DNA of 24,001 nt, taken from NCBI GenBank assembly GCA_050942695.1, contig JBMNNU010000011.1:1-24001 (forward strand), written 5' to 3'. Below, in pieces: positions 1 to 6,740 of this stretch. How positions within the stretch are numbered: the stretch's first letter is position 1; every line of letters begins with the position of its first letter. The translations under genes were made by a program, and so were the position numbers. The notes below the pieces were generated by a model, which was not told the origin of the DNA, did no database searches, and saw nothing but the letters and a program-made list of their open reading frames with translations. This stretch comes from JBMNNU01 sp050942695 (lineage in GTDB: Bacteria > Chloroflexota > UBA6077).

Positions 1-3000
1 CTACCTGGTCTGTTGCTCCCGAACGTGTCTTGCTGTTCCCCGAACCTGATGCCCTGCCCTACGAGCGTATGCCCTTGGACCCTATAGCCACGACCGCTCG
101 CCTGACGGCGATGATGGAGCTGGCGACAGGCATCAGGCACAAGGCACAAGGTATAAGGACTCAGGACTCAGGACTGGACCCCCAAAACCCAGAACCCAGA
201 ACCCAGAACTCAGAACTGAGCACTCAGCACTCGGCTCCCGTGGTCGTCGCTAGCGCGCGTGCAATGATGGAGTTGCTGATGTCGCCGGATCAGTTAAAAA
301 GAGCGGTGATGCAACTGCGGGCTGGGCAGCGCATCCAGCTCCAGGCAATACTGAAGCGCTGGGTTGAGATGGGATACGAATCCATACCGGTGGTCGAGGG
401 ACCTGGCACCTTCAGCCGCCGCGGCGGCATCCTGGACATCTATCCGGTTGGCGCCCCTTTGCCGTTTCGAATAGAGCTGTTTGGCGATGAGATCGAGTCT
501 ATTCGCAGATTCGACCCGGCAACTCAAAGGTCTCAGGACACAGTCCGACAGGTAGATATTACACCCCCTAACGAGGTGCTGCCCTTCACTGATAGAGAGA
601 CTTTGTCCAGGCTAAAGAACATCGACATCTCTAGATGCACCCCAACGACACAAGAAGCAATCGCCAGGGATCTGGACGACCTAGCCCACGGGCGAGCGCC
701 GGCGCACATAGGTTTCTATCGAGCCTTCCTGGGCAACTGCACGCTGCTTGATTACTTGCCGCCTGGAGGCCTGCTGGTGTTGGACGATCCCGCCCAGATT
801 TCAGCCACATCGTTGGATTTGGCAGAACAGGCAATCCACCTGCAGTTGCAGGCTACAGAGAGAGGAGAGATCCCCCTAGGCCTGCCTCCAGCAATCAAAC
901 AATGGGAAAACCCGGAAGGAGTAGCGAGATCCAAAGGCTGGTCGTTGCTTGAGATACGATACGATCCAGGTGTAGAAGCCCTGCCCTTCAGCGCTCCCCC
1001 TAGCTACGGTGGCAAGGTGCGGCTCGTTTTGGACGACGTGCTCCGTCTCGTGCGCACAGATGGGAAGACGTGGAGAGAGGAACTCGGAGCCCAGCACTCA
1101 GCACTCAGCACCCAGCACTCAGAACAGGACTCAGGACCCATGACTCAGCACTCTAAAGTCGTCGTCCTGGTGAGCCAGCAGAGCCAGCGGCTGGCTGAGC
1201 TACTGAGCGAGCAGGACTACCCTGTTGCCCCAATCGAAAGGTTGGAGCAGGAGCCCAAACCCGGCATCCATATAGTTCATGGTTCATTGCGTCACGGGTG
1301 GTCCAGTGGCGAAGCGGGCATAGTGGTGCTCGGCGATACTGAGATCTTCGGCTGGACCAAAGCTCACCGCGCAACTTCCCGGCGCCGCGCCATCCCCAGG
1401 GAGTCCTTCCTCAGCGATCTTGCCGAGGGGGATCTGACCGTTCACATCGAGCACGGCATCGGACGCTTCAGAGGAATGGAACGGATGGCTGCTGACGACG
1501 GCCACGAGCGTGAATATCTAGTATTGGAATATTCCGAGGGCGACAAGCTGTACGTGCCAACTGATCAACTGGACCGCGTGGCTCGTTACGTGGGGGCTGG
1601 GGAGAACGCTCCATCGTTAAGTCGGCTCGGCACCTCGGATTGGGCTCGCGCTAAAGAGCGGGTCAAGAACTCTGTACGCAACGTGGCCAAGGAGCTTCTA
1701 CAGATCTACTCAGCTCGCCAGGCGCAATCAGGCTTTGCCTTCTCTCCCGACACTCCCTGGCAGGGGGAGTTGGAGAACTCTTTCCCCTACATGGAGACGG
1801 CCGATCAGCTTCAGTCCCTTCAGGACGTAAAGGCGGATATGGAGTCCATCAAACCTATGGACCGATTGATCTGTGGTGACGTGGGCTACGGGAAGACGGA
1901 GGTCGCCCTGAGAGCAGCTTTCAAAGCCGTTATGGATGGGAAGCAGGTTGCTGTGCTGGTGCCGACCACCGTCCTGGCTCAGCAGCACTACAACAGCTTC
2001 CGGGAGAGGCTCCAGCCCTTCCCTGTGAACGTTGAGGTGCTCTCCCGCTTCCGATCAGAGAGAGAGCAACGCCAGGTGGTTGAGGGGTTGCGGGCTGGGA
2101 CTGTCGACATCTGCATAGGCACTCATCGGCTGATCCAGAAGGACGTCGAGTTCAAGGATCTAGGGCTGGTGATAGTGGACGAGGAGCAGAGGTTCGGCGT
2201 GATGCACAAAGAACGGTTGAAGCAGTTGCGCCAGCAGGTGGACGTGCTCACTTTGAGCGCCACTCCCATTCCTAGAACACTCCACATGGCACTCGCAGGG
2301 ATCAGAGATATGAGCACCATGGAGACCCCGCCCGAGGATCGATTGCCGATCCGCACGTTCGTCACTGAGTACAGTGACAGCCAGGTGCGGGAGGCGATTC
2401 TCCGCGAGATGGACCGGGGCGGCCAGGTATACTTCGTCCACAACCGGGTTCAGAACATCCAGTTCGTGGCCAACCACATACAGAAGCTGGTGCCGGAGGC
2501 CCGGATCGTCGTGGGGCACGGCCAGATGCCCGAGGAGTCGCTGGAGAAGGTGATGATGGAGTTCGCCGATGGGCAGCACGATGTGCTGGTGTGCACGACC
2601 ATCATCGAGTCAGGCCTGGACATACCGAACGTCAATACGATCATCGTGAATAAGGCGGATCGCTTCGGTCTAGCGCAACTGTACCAGTTGAGGGGGCGAG
2701 TGGGCCGTGGGGCAAACCGAGCCTACGCCTACTTCCTATACGACCGGAACAAGCAGTTGAACGAAATAGCGGAGAAGAGGCTGAAGACCATCTTCGAGAA
2801 CAGTGAGCTGGGCTCTGGTTTCCGCATCGCTATGAAGGATCTAGAGATCCGTGGAGCCGGGAACCTGCTGGGCGTAGAGCAGCACGGCCAGGTCAACGCG
2901 GTGGGCTTCGACCTGTACACCCGCTTGCTCGCTGAAGCGGTGGGAGAGCTTCAGGGGAAGACGATGCAACCAGAGCCGGAGGTTACCGTCGATCTGCCGC

Positions 3001-3443
3001 TCGCGGCCCACCTGCCCCAGGAGTACGTGGCGGACGAGGCAACCCGGCTAAACATCTACCAAAGGCTGGCAGCGATAAGGAAAGAGAGCGATCTCGGTGC
3101 GCTGGTGGAGGAGCTTCAGGATCGCTTCGGAACGCTGCCGGTGGAGGCTCAAAACCTCCTCTACCTGGTGAATGTGAAGCTGGCTGCGGGCGCTGTTGGG
3201 GTCCGCTCCGTCGCTACCGTCGAGGGGGAGATCGTCCTGAAGCTGGATGGCATACCCCTCACTGTCAGAGGGCGCCTCCAACGTCGCTACTCACCCAGAA
3301 TAAGGGTCCTGCCCAACCAGATACGGCTCTTACAGGGGGAAGGCGAGGGGTGGATTCCATTGCTGCAGGAGGTACTCGAGGATCTACGTGAAGAGGCCGA
3401 TGCCCTGTCAAAAGTTGGGGAAGCCCAGCCGGTAGGGGTTTAG
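1..3443 (+). CDS. mfd: Transcription-repair coupling factor Mfd (5' end cut by window edge)
   Basis: Mfd is an ATP-driven DNA translocase that removes RNA polymerase stalled at lesions and recruits UvrA. The reading frame is open from base 3 with no stop, and the visible protein begins inside the UvrB-like N-terminal domain (FPEPDALPYE), so I judge that roughly the first 75-90 residues lie upstream. In order there follow the UvrB-homology motif FSRRGGILDIYP (about 414-450), the RNA polymerase-interacting region (about 1425-1600), Walker A GDVGYGKT (1875-1898), the DEEQ box (2178-2189), the SATPIPRT motif, the second helicase lobe with the GRVGRG motif, and the C-terminal domain with LNIYQRL. 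All helicase motifs are intact. Two low-complexity, in-frame segments made of 7-nt DNA repeats (136-240 and 1080-1154) interrupt the N-terminal half; they do not belong to the family. The stop is TAG at 3441-3443. Confidence 0.97.
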   Translation, partial: TWSVAPERVLLFPEPDALPYERMPLDPIATTARLTAMMELATGIRHKAQGIRTQDSGLDPQNPEPRTQNSELSTQHSAPVVVASARAMMELLMSPDQLKRAVMQLRAGQRIQLQAILKRWVEMGYESIPVVEGPGTFSRRGGILDIYPVGAPLPFRIELFGDEIESIRRFDPATQRSQDTVRQVDITPPNEVLPFTDRETLSRLKNIDISRCTPTTQEAIARDLDDLAHGRAPAHIGFYRAFLGNCTLLDYLPPGGLLVLDDPAQISATSLDLAEQAIHLQLQATERGEIPLGLPPAIKQWENPEGVARSKGWSLLEIRYDPGVEALPFSAPPSYGGKVRLVLDDVLRLVRTDGKTWREELGAQHSALSTQHSEQDSGPMTQHSKVVVLVSQQSQRLAELLSEQDYPVAPIERLEQEPKPGIHIVHGSLRHGWSSGEAGIVVLGDTEIFGWTKAHRATSRRRAIPRESFLSDLAEGDLTVHIEHGIGRFRGMERMAADDGHEREYLVLEYSEGDKLYVPTDQLDRVARYVGAGENAPSLSRLGTSDWARAKERVKNSVRNVAKELLQIYSARQAQSGFAFSPDTPWQGELENSFPYMETADQLQSLQDVKADMESIKPMDRLICGDVGYGKTEVALRAAFKAVMDGKQVAVLVPTTVLAQQHYNSFRERLQPFPVNVEVLSRFRSEREQRQVVEGLRAGTVDICIGTHRLIQKDVEFKDLGLVIVDEEQRFGVMHKERLKQLRQQVDVLTLSATPIPRTLHMALAGIRDMSTMETPPEDRLPIRTFVTEYSDSQVREAILREMDRGGQVYFVHNRVQNIQFVANHIQKLVPEARIVVGHGQMPEESLEKVMMEFADGQHDVLVCTTIIESGLDIPNVNTIIVNKADRFGLAQLYQLRGRVGRGANRAYAYFLYDRNKQLNEIAEKRLKTIFENSELGSGFRIAMKDLEIRGAGNLLGVEQHGQVNAVGFDLYTRLLAEAVGELQGKTMQPEPEVTVDLPLAAHLPQEYVADEATRLNIYQRLAAIRKESDLGALVEELQDRFGTLPVEAQNLLYLVNVKLAAGAVGVRSVATVEGEIVLKLDGIPLTVRGRLQRRYSPRIRVLPNQIRLLQGEGEGWIPLLQEVLEDLREEADALSKVGEAQPVGV
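136..240. repeat. In-frame heptanucleotide repeat array inside mfd
   Basis: Fifteen consecutive 7-nt units such as GGCACAA, GGACTCA, GAACCCA, GAACTCA and GCACTCA fill exactly 105 nt, which is a multiple of both 3 and 7. The reading frame is kept and the array encodes about 35 Gln/Ser/Thr/Pro-rich residues just before a conserved hydrophobic strand (PVVVASARA). Consensus units drift gradually from GGACTCA to GAACCCA to GCACTCA along the array. Confidence 0.9.
1080..1154. repeat. Second in-frame heptanucleotide repeat array inside mfd
   Basis: Ten units of GCACTCA, GCACCCA, GGACTCA and related heptads, with one 5-nt irregular unit (GAACA), fill 75 nt and keep the mfd frame. The product is a Gln/His/Ser-rich stretch (LSTQHSEQDSGPMTQHS) ahead of the strand KVVVLVSQQ. 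It is the same repeat class as 136-240. Confidence 0.88.
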
Positions 3444-3541
3444 ATGTGTCCAATAGATTTCCGAGCATTTCACGTCCGTAGCGCATGGCCCTGTGCCATG
3501 CCGTCCACGTTGACTAGCATTATCTAAGATTGCGTATGCCA

Positions 3542-3619
3542 ACGAGGACTGCAGGGCAGAGCACCCTGCGCTACGATGGCTATAGACGAGGATCGCAGGG
3601 CAGAGCGCCCTGTACTACG
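3542..3619. repeat. Two-copy 44-bp tandem repeat with internal hairpins
   Basis: The unit ACGAGGA...GCAGGGCAGAGC(A/G)CCCTG...CTACG occurs at 3542-3575 and 3586-3619, offset by 44 bp. Each copy contains the inverted pair GCAGGG/CCCTG(C/T), so each can fold as a short stem-loop. A degenerate relative lies at 4393-4424. Confidence 0.75.
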
Positions 3620-3700
3620 GCAGAATATTGAGGCGGTTGTTCCCGGAAACACGACGGACATCCTGAGTATAGTAGGCACTGCCCTAGGCTTCACCTCTTA

Positions 3701-3709
3701 TGGTAGAAT
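3701..3709 (+). promoter_or_regulatory. Possible extended -10 promoter for apt
   Basis: TG at 3701-3702, one base, then TAGAAT (3704-3709) makes an extended -10 element. There is no good -35 hexamer 17 bp upstream. A start near 3716 would give a leader of about 100 nt before apt. Confidence 0.35.
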
Positions 3710-3814
3710 CCCGCCGGTTGTTCGCCAGGTCTCGGCCGCGGTTATAGCTTCCGGCGGCCGCCTTCCCAGCCCATTCACCCCAAACTCAGCAGTAATAGTA
3801 GAGGAGGAGTTGCT

Positions 3815-4327
3815 GTGAAGCTCGAAGAAAAGATCAGGGATGTTCCCGATTTCCCAATCAAGGGTGTGCTCTTCAAGGATATCACTACGTTATTGAAAGA
3901 CGCCGATGCTTATCATCAAGCCATCGACTCTCTCGTCGAGAGGTATCGTGACAAGGGCATTGAGATCGTAGTGGGCATGGAGTCCCGAGGGTTCATTTTC
4001 GCCGCGCCTATGGCCTACAATCTTGGAGCTGGCCTCGTCCCAGTGCGCAAGCTGGGCAAGCTGCCGGCGGAGACTGTGCGAGTAGAGTACTCCCTGGAGT
4101 ACGGGACGAATACCCTGGAAATCCACAAGGACGCCATAAAGCCAGGCCAAAAGGTACTGATTATAGACGACCTACTTGCCACCGGCGGTACCACGGCAGC
4201 CACCATCCAACTGGTAGAGAAGCTGGGCGGGCAAGTTGTAGGGGTTGCTTTCCTGATCGAGCTAACCTTCCTCCGCGGGCGAGACAAACTCAAGGGCTAC
4301 GACATTTTCGCCCAGATCCAATACTAA
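3815..4327 (+). CDS. apt: Adenine phosphoribosyltransferase
   Basis: Apt converts adenine and PRPP to AMP and pyrophosphate in the cytosol. The 170-residue protein has the usual full length. Family marks are the N-terminal VPDFPIKGVLFKDIT (residues 10-24), the substrate-loop region GMESRGFIFAAPMAYNLGAG (54-73) and the PRPP-binding loop VLIIDDLLATGGTT (about 114-127) with its paired Asp. The GTG start is chosen because GAGGAGG lies at 3801-3807. The gene sits directly upstream of the SAM-riboswitch operon, whose mtnP product releases adenine, so the two are functionally linked although apt has no riboswitch in front of it. Confidence 0.96.
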   Translation: MKLEEKIRDVPDFPIKGVLFKDITTLLKDADAYHQAIDSLVERYRDKGIEIVVGMESRGFIFAAPMAYNLGAGLVPVRKLGKLPAETVRVEYSLEYGTNTLEIHKDAIKPGQKVLIIDDLLATGGTTAATIQLVEKLGGQVVGVAFLIELTFLRGRDKLKGYDIFAQIQY

Positions 4328-4392
4328 CGAGATAGTAAGCCATCCCGGTAAGGGGGAATGGCCGATACCCAACGTTACCGGTTCAATACGTT

Positions 4393-4424
4393 GCGGCAGG
4401 GGACAGGCTACCTGCCCTACGGTA
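4393..4424. repeat. CCCTACG-type hairpin repeat
   Basis: GGCAGG (4395-4400) pairs with CCTGCC about 10 bases later, followed by CTACGG. It is a diverged member of the class seen at 3542-3619. Confidence 0.5.
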
Positions 4425-4434
4425 CGGTGCCCAG

Positions 4435-4504
4435 CCCGGTTAATGGGCTTGAGCGTCCCAGACCGCTGCTTGAGCGGCGGGCTTTCCCGGAACCATGGCG
4501 GACA
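4435..4504. repeat. Twin-hairpin dispersed repeat, copy A
   Basis: The segment CCCGGTT..GGGCTT.AGCGTC.CAGACCGC.GCTTGAGCGGCGGGC is shared with 22449-22507. It can form two adjacent stem-loops, the second being CCGCTGC/GCGGCGG with a TTGA loop and one mismatch. Both copies then read on into CGGACAT. Confidence 0.75.
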
Positions 4505-4524
4505 TCCACGAACTAGAGCGTGCC

Positions 4525-4553
4525 TTGGCGGTCGCTTACAGTTCTGTTATACT
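4525..4553 (+). promoter_or_regulatory. Sigma-70-type promoter of the mtnA operon
   Basis: TTGGCG (4525-4530), a 17-bp spacer and TATACT (4548-4553) place transcription start near 4560, about 20 nt before the riboswitch P1 helix. Position and spacing fit well. Confidence 0.75.
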
Positions 4554-4577
4554 TTCTTCTAGCAATCGAATAGATGG

Positions 4578-4733
4578 CACTCTTATCGCGAGTGGTGGAG
4601 GGACTGGCCCGATGAAGCCCGGCAACCAGCCCTGTAGCTGTTCGAGTCATTTGGAGTCATCCAGGCCGCGATTCGAACGGTTGGGCATGGTGCCAAGTCC
4701 GACAGGACGGCTCCGTCCTGGAAGATGAGAGGG
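4578..4733 (+). ncRNA. SAM-I (S-box) riboswitch
   Basis: The S-box core is clear: CTTATC, then GAGTGGTGGAGGGACTGGCC, the strongly conserved GATGAAGCCCGGCAACC, then GGTGCCAAGTCC (4689-4700) and a P4 hairpin CAGGACGG/CGTCCTG. The closing P1 helix pairs CTCTTATC (4580-4587) with GATGAGAG (4724-4731), with one G-U pair. SAM-I riboswitches bind S-adenosylmethionine and usually stop transcription when SAM is plentiful. An intrinsic terminator follows within 12 bases. The downstream operon runs from mtnA to metK, all SAM-cycle genes. Confidence 0.97.
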
Positions 4734-4742
4734 AGTTTGGTG

Positions 4743-4775
4743 ACGCTTCTCTCCAGTAGAGAAGCGTTTTGTTGT
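4743..4775 (+). terminator. Intrinsic terminator of the SAM riboswitch expression platform
   Basis: A perfect 10-bp stem (4743-4752 with 4758-4767, loop CCAGT) is followed by TTTTGTTGT. It lies just 3' of the P1 strand and is the expected off-switch when SAM is bound. Confidence 0.9.
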
Positions 4776-4836
4776 CCGGTTAGACACCCCTCAGCATTAC
4801 CATCTACTAAATGTCCATGTGAGGTGCTCTGTCCAA

Positions 4837-5868
4837 TTGAACACCGTGGAATGGTCCGAGGGAAAGGTATTACTGATCGATCAGACGCTGTTGCCCCTGG
4901 AGCAGCAATGGGTGGAGTGTACCACCTACGAGGAAGTTGCTGAGGCTATCAGGGAGATGAAGGTGCGTGGAGCACCTGCCATCGGGGTTACCGCAGCGTT
5001 CGGTATGGTATTGGGGGCCGCGGCCTACCGAGGCACCGATCCCGATGGATTCTGCATGCACATGCACGAAGTTGCCGAAAGACTGAGAAAGACTCGCCCG
5101 ACTGCAGTCAACCTCTTCTGGGCTATCGAAAAAACGTTGGCTGTAGCCACCTCCGCGCCCGAGCAGGGCGTCGAGGCCACCAAAAAAGCGCTGCTGGACT
5201 TAGCCCAGAGGATGGCCATCGAGGATGTGGAAGCCAATAAACGGATGGGGGCTTTCGGCGCCCAACTGCTTCCCGAAGAGGGGACAGTGCTAACCCACTG
5301 CAACGCTGGCGCCCTGGCAACCGTCTCTTACGGCACTGCACTTGGGGTGATCCGCGCAGCGGTGGAGCAGGGTAAAAAGATCCGCGTGTTTGCGGATGAA
5401 ACGAGGCCGTTCCTACAGGGGTCCCGGCTCACGGCCTGGGAATTGGTAACCGAAGGCATACCCACGACGTTGATCACAGATGGTATGGCCGGCCACTTCA
5501 TGAAGATGGGAACGATTGACGCAGTAGTGGTAGGGGCCGATCGGATCGCAGCGAACGGGGATGTAGCAAACAAGATCGGGACATATTCCGTCGCAGTTCT
5601 CGCCAAGGAGAACGGCGTTCCCTTCTACGTGGCAGCCCCCACATCTACGATTGACCTCTCGATACCCACTGGGGATCAGATAGTGATCGAAGAAAGAAAC
5701 CCCAGAGAGGTGCTGTACATCGGGAATACGCGGATTGCACCGGAGGGAGTGGATGTAGCTAACCCGGCTTTCGACGTAACGCCACACCGCTACGTTACGG
5801 CCATCATAACGGAGAACGGCGTAGCCCGCGAGCCATACGATGAGGCGCTGCAACGGCTTGTTAAGTAA
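4837..5868 (+). CDS. mtnA: S-methyl-5-thioribose-1-phosphate isomerase
   Basis: MtnA converts 5-methylthioribose-1-phosphate to 5-methylthioribulose-1-phosphate in MTA salvage. The 343-residue protein has normal length. It shows KVRGAPAIGVTAAFG (about 42-56), the catalytic cysteine in LTHCNAGALATVSYGTALG (Cys155), ETRPFLQGSRLTAWEL (188-203) and the catalytic aspartate in VVGADRIAANGDVANKIGTY (Asp235). The frame is open to a GTG at 4819, but that has no ribosome binding site. TTG at 4837 has GAGGTG at 4821-4826 and gives MNTVEW, like family N-termini, so I prefer it. It is the first gene after the SAM riboswitch. The eIF2B-like paralogues of this fold lack this combination of active-site motifs. 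Confidence 0.95.
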   Translation: MNTVEWSEGKVLLIDQTLLPLEQQWVECTTYEEVAEAIREMKVRGAPAIGVTAAFGMVLGAAAYRGTDPDGFCMHMHEVAERLRKTRPTAVNLFWAIEKTLAVATSAPEQGVEATKKALLDLAQRMAIEDVEANKRMGAFGAQLLPEEGTVLTHCNAGALATVSYGTALGVIRAAVEQGKKIRVFADETRPFLQGSRLTAWELVTEGIPTTLITDGMAGHFMKMGTIDAVVVGADRIAANGDVANKIGTYSVAVLAKENGVPFYVAAPTSTIDLSIPTGDQIVIEERNPREVLYIGNTRIAPEGVDVANPAFDVTPHRYVTAIITENGVAREPYDEALQRLVK

Positions 5869-5918
5869 TCAGCCATCAGCAAAAGGCTGAAAGCTGGTTG
5901 CTGACGGCTGACAGCTAT
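5869..5918. repeat. Heptad-type repeat between mtnA and mtnP
   Basis: Starting at the base after the mtnA stop, units TCAGCCA, TCAGCAA, AAGGCTG, AAAGCTG, TTGCTGA, CGGCTGA and CAGCTAT follow in 7-nt steps with one 1-nt slip. The two halves are partly complementary and could form a hairpin in the transcript. Confidence 0.65.
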
Positions 5919-5936
5919 TCTGGGAGGAGGACAATA

Positions 5937-6740
5937 ATGGAACAACCCATGGCAGAGATAGGGGTCTTCGGAGGTTCAGGTTTCTACCAATTGCTCGAGA
6001 ATGTCGAGGAGAAGGCGATCAACACTCCCTATGGGGCGCCAAGCGATAAGATCGCTCTCGGCGAGGTCGCAGGTCGCAAGGTGGCATTCCTGCCCCGCCA
6101 TGGTCGCGGCCACAAGTACCCGGCTCACGCCATCAACTATAGAGCCAACCTCTGGGCTATGAAGTCGCTGGGGGTCAAGCGAATCATCGCTCCCGCATCC
6201 GTGGGCAGCCTTCAGCCCCACATCAAGCCCGGCGACTTCGTCATCTGCGACCAGTTCGTAGACCGGACCAGCGGCCGCAAAGACACCTTCTACGACGGCC
6301 CCGTCTCCATCCACATCAGCACTGCCGATCCTTACTGTCCGGAACTACGAGAGTTGGCTCTTTCGGCGGCAAAGGATATCGACGTTCAGGTCCACCCGAA
6401 AGGGACGGTAGTGGTGATCCAAGGCCCGAGGTTCAGCACCAGGGCTGAGAGCAGGTGGTTCACCAGCGCTGGATGGGATGTCATCAATATGACCCAGCAT
6501 CCAGAAGCCACCCTAGCCAGGGAGTTGGAGATCTGCTACGTGAATATCTCTTTGGTTACCGACTACGACGTAGGGCTGGAAGGTACCGAAATCGAACCGG
6601 TGTCCGTGGATGAAATCATCCGGGTGTTCAACGAAAACAACCGGAAGGTGCGCGACCTGATATTCAAGCTGATCCCGATGATCCCATCCGAAGCCAACTG
6701 CTCCTGCCAGTCGGCACTGAAAGGGGCTGTAATATCGTGA
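5937..6740 (+). CDS. mtnP: S-methyl-5'-thioadenosine phosphorylase
   Basis: The enzyme phosphorolyses 5'-methylthioadenosine to adenine and 5-methylthioribose-1-phosphate, the substrates of Apt and MtnA. The 267-residue product carries the phosphate-site GGSGFY (12-17), RHGRGHKYPAHAINYRAN (54-71), the GPRFSTRAE block (163-171) and NMTQHPEATLARE (184-196). The pair of aspartates in TDYD (209 and 211) favours adenine-containing nucleosides over the hypoxanthine type, judged by family knowledge. The frame extends upstream to 5898, but ATG 5937 has GGGAGGAGG at 5922-5930 and is the clear start. The stop overlaps the next start by four bases, so translation is probably coupled. Confidence 0.95.
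   Translation: MEQPMAEIGVFGGSGFYQLLENVEEKAINTPYGAPSDKIALGEVAGRKVAFLPRHGRGHKYPAHAINYRANLWAMKSLGVKRIIAPASVGSLQPHIKPGDFVICDQFVDRTSGRKDTFYDGPVSIHISTADPYCPELRELALSAAKDIDVQVHPKGTVVVIQGPRFSTRAESRWFTSAGWDVINMTQHPEATLARELEICYVNISLVTDYDVGLEGTEIEPVSVDEIIRVFNENNRKVRDLIFKLIPMIPSEANCSCQSALKGAVIS

Larger units (their letters stand above)
3444..3814. other. Gap between mfd and apt: repeats and a possible promoter, no convincing gene
   Basis: The 371-bp gap holds a 7-bp hairpin (GCATGGC at 3483-3489 with GCCATGC at 3495-3501), two copies of a 44-bp tandem repeat and an apt promoter candidate. One 80-codon open frame (3576-3818) crosses the repeat and resembles no protein I know; I do not call it. Confidence 0.6.
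4328..4524. other. Gap after apt: repeat hairpins only
   Basis: Between the apt stop and the riboswitch promoter I see a GC-rich hairpin (GGCAGG...CCTGCC, about 4395-4416) and one copy of a twin-hairpin repeat, but no gene. The GCCATCCC...GGGAATGGC pairing just after apt has no T-run and is a poor terminator candidate. Confidence 0.5.

Noticed and set aside
136..240. CRISPR-like array
   Set aside because: The units are 7 nt with no spacers and are translated within mfd; they are simple tandem repeats.
2160..2579. 139-codon antisense frame in mfd
   Set aside because: It is the complement of the conserved helicase motifs; codon pattern follows mfd.
3576..3818. 80-codon open frame upstream of apt, overlapping its start
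   Set aside because: It begins inside the 44-bp repeat, lacks a ribosome binding site and resembles no protein; the promoter-like TAGAAT lies within it.
4495..4728. 77-codon open frame
   Set aside because: It lies across the promoter and SAM-I riboswitch, whose conserved RNA structure explains the sequence.
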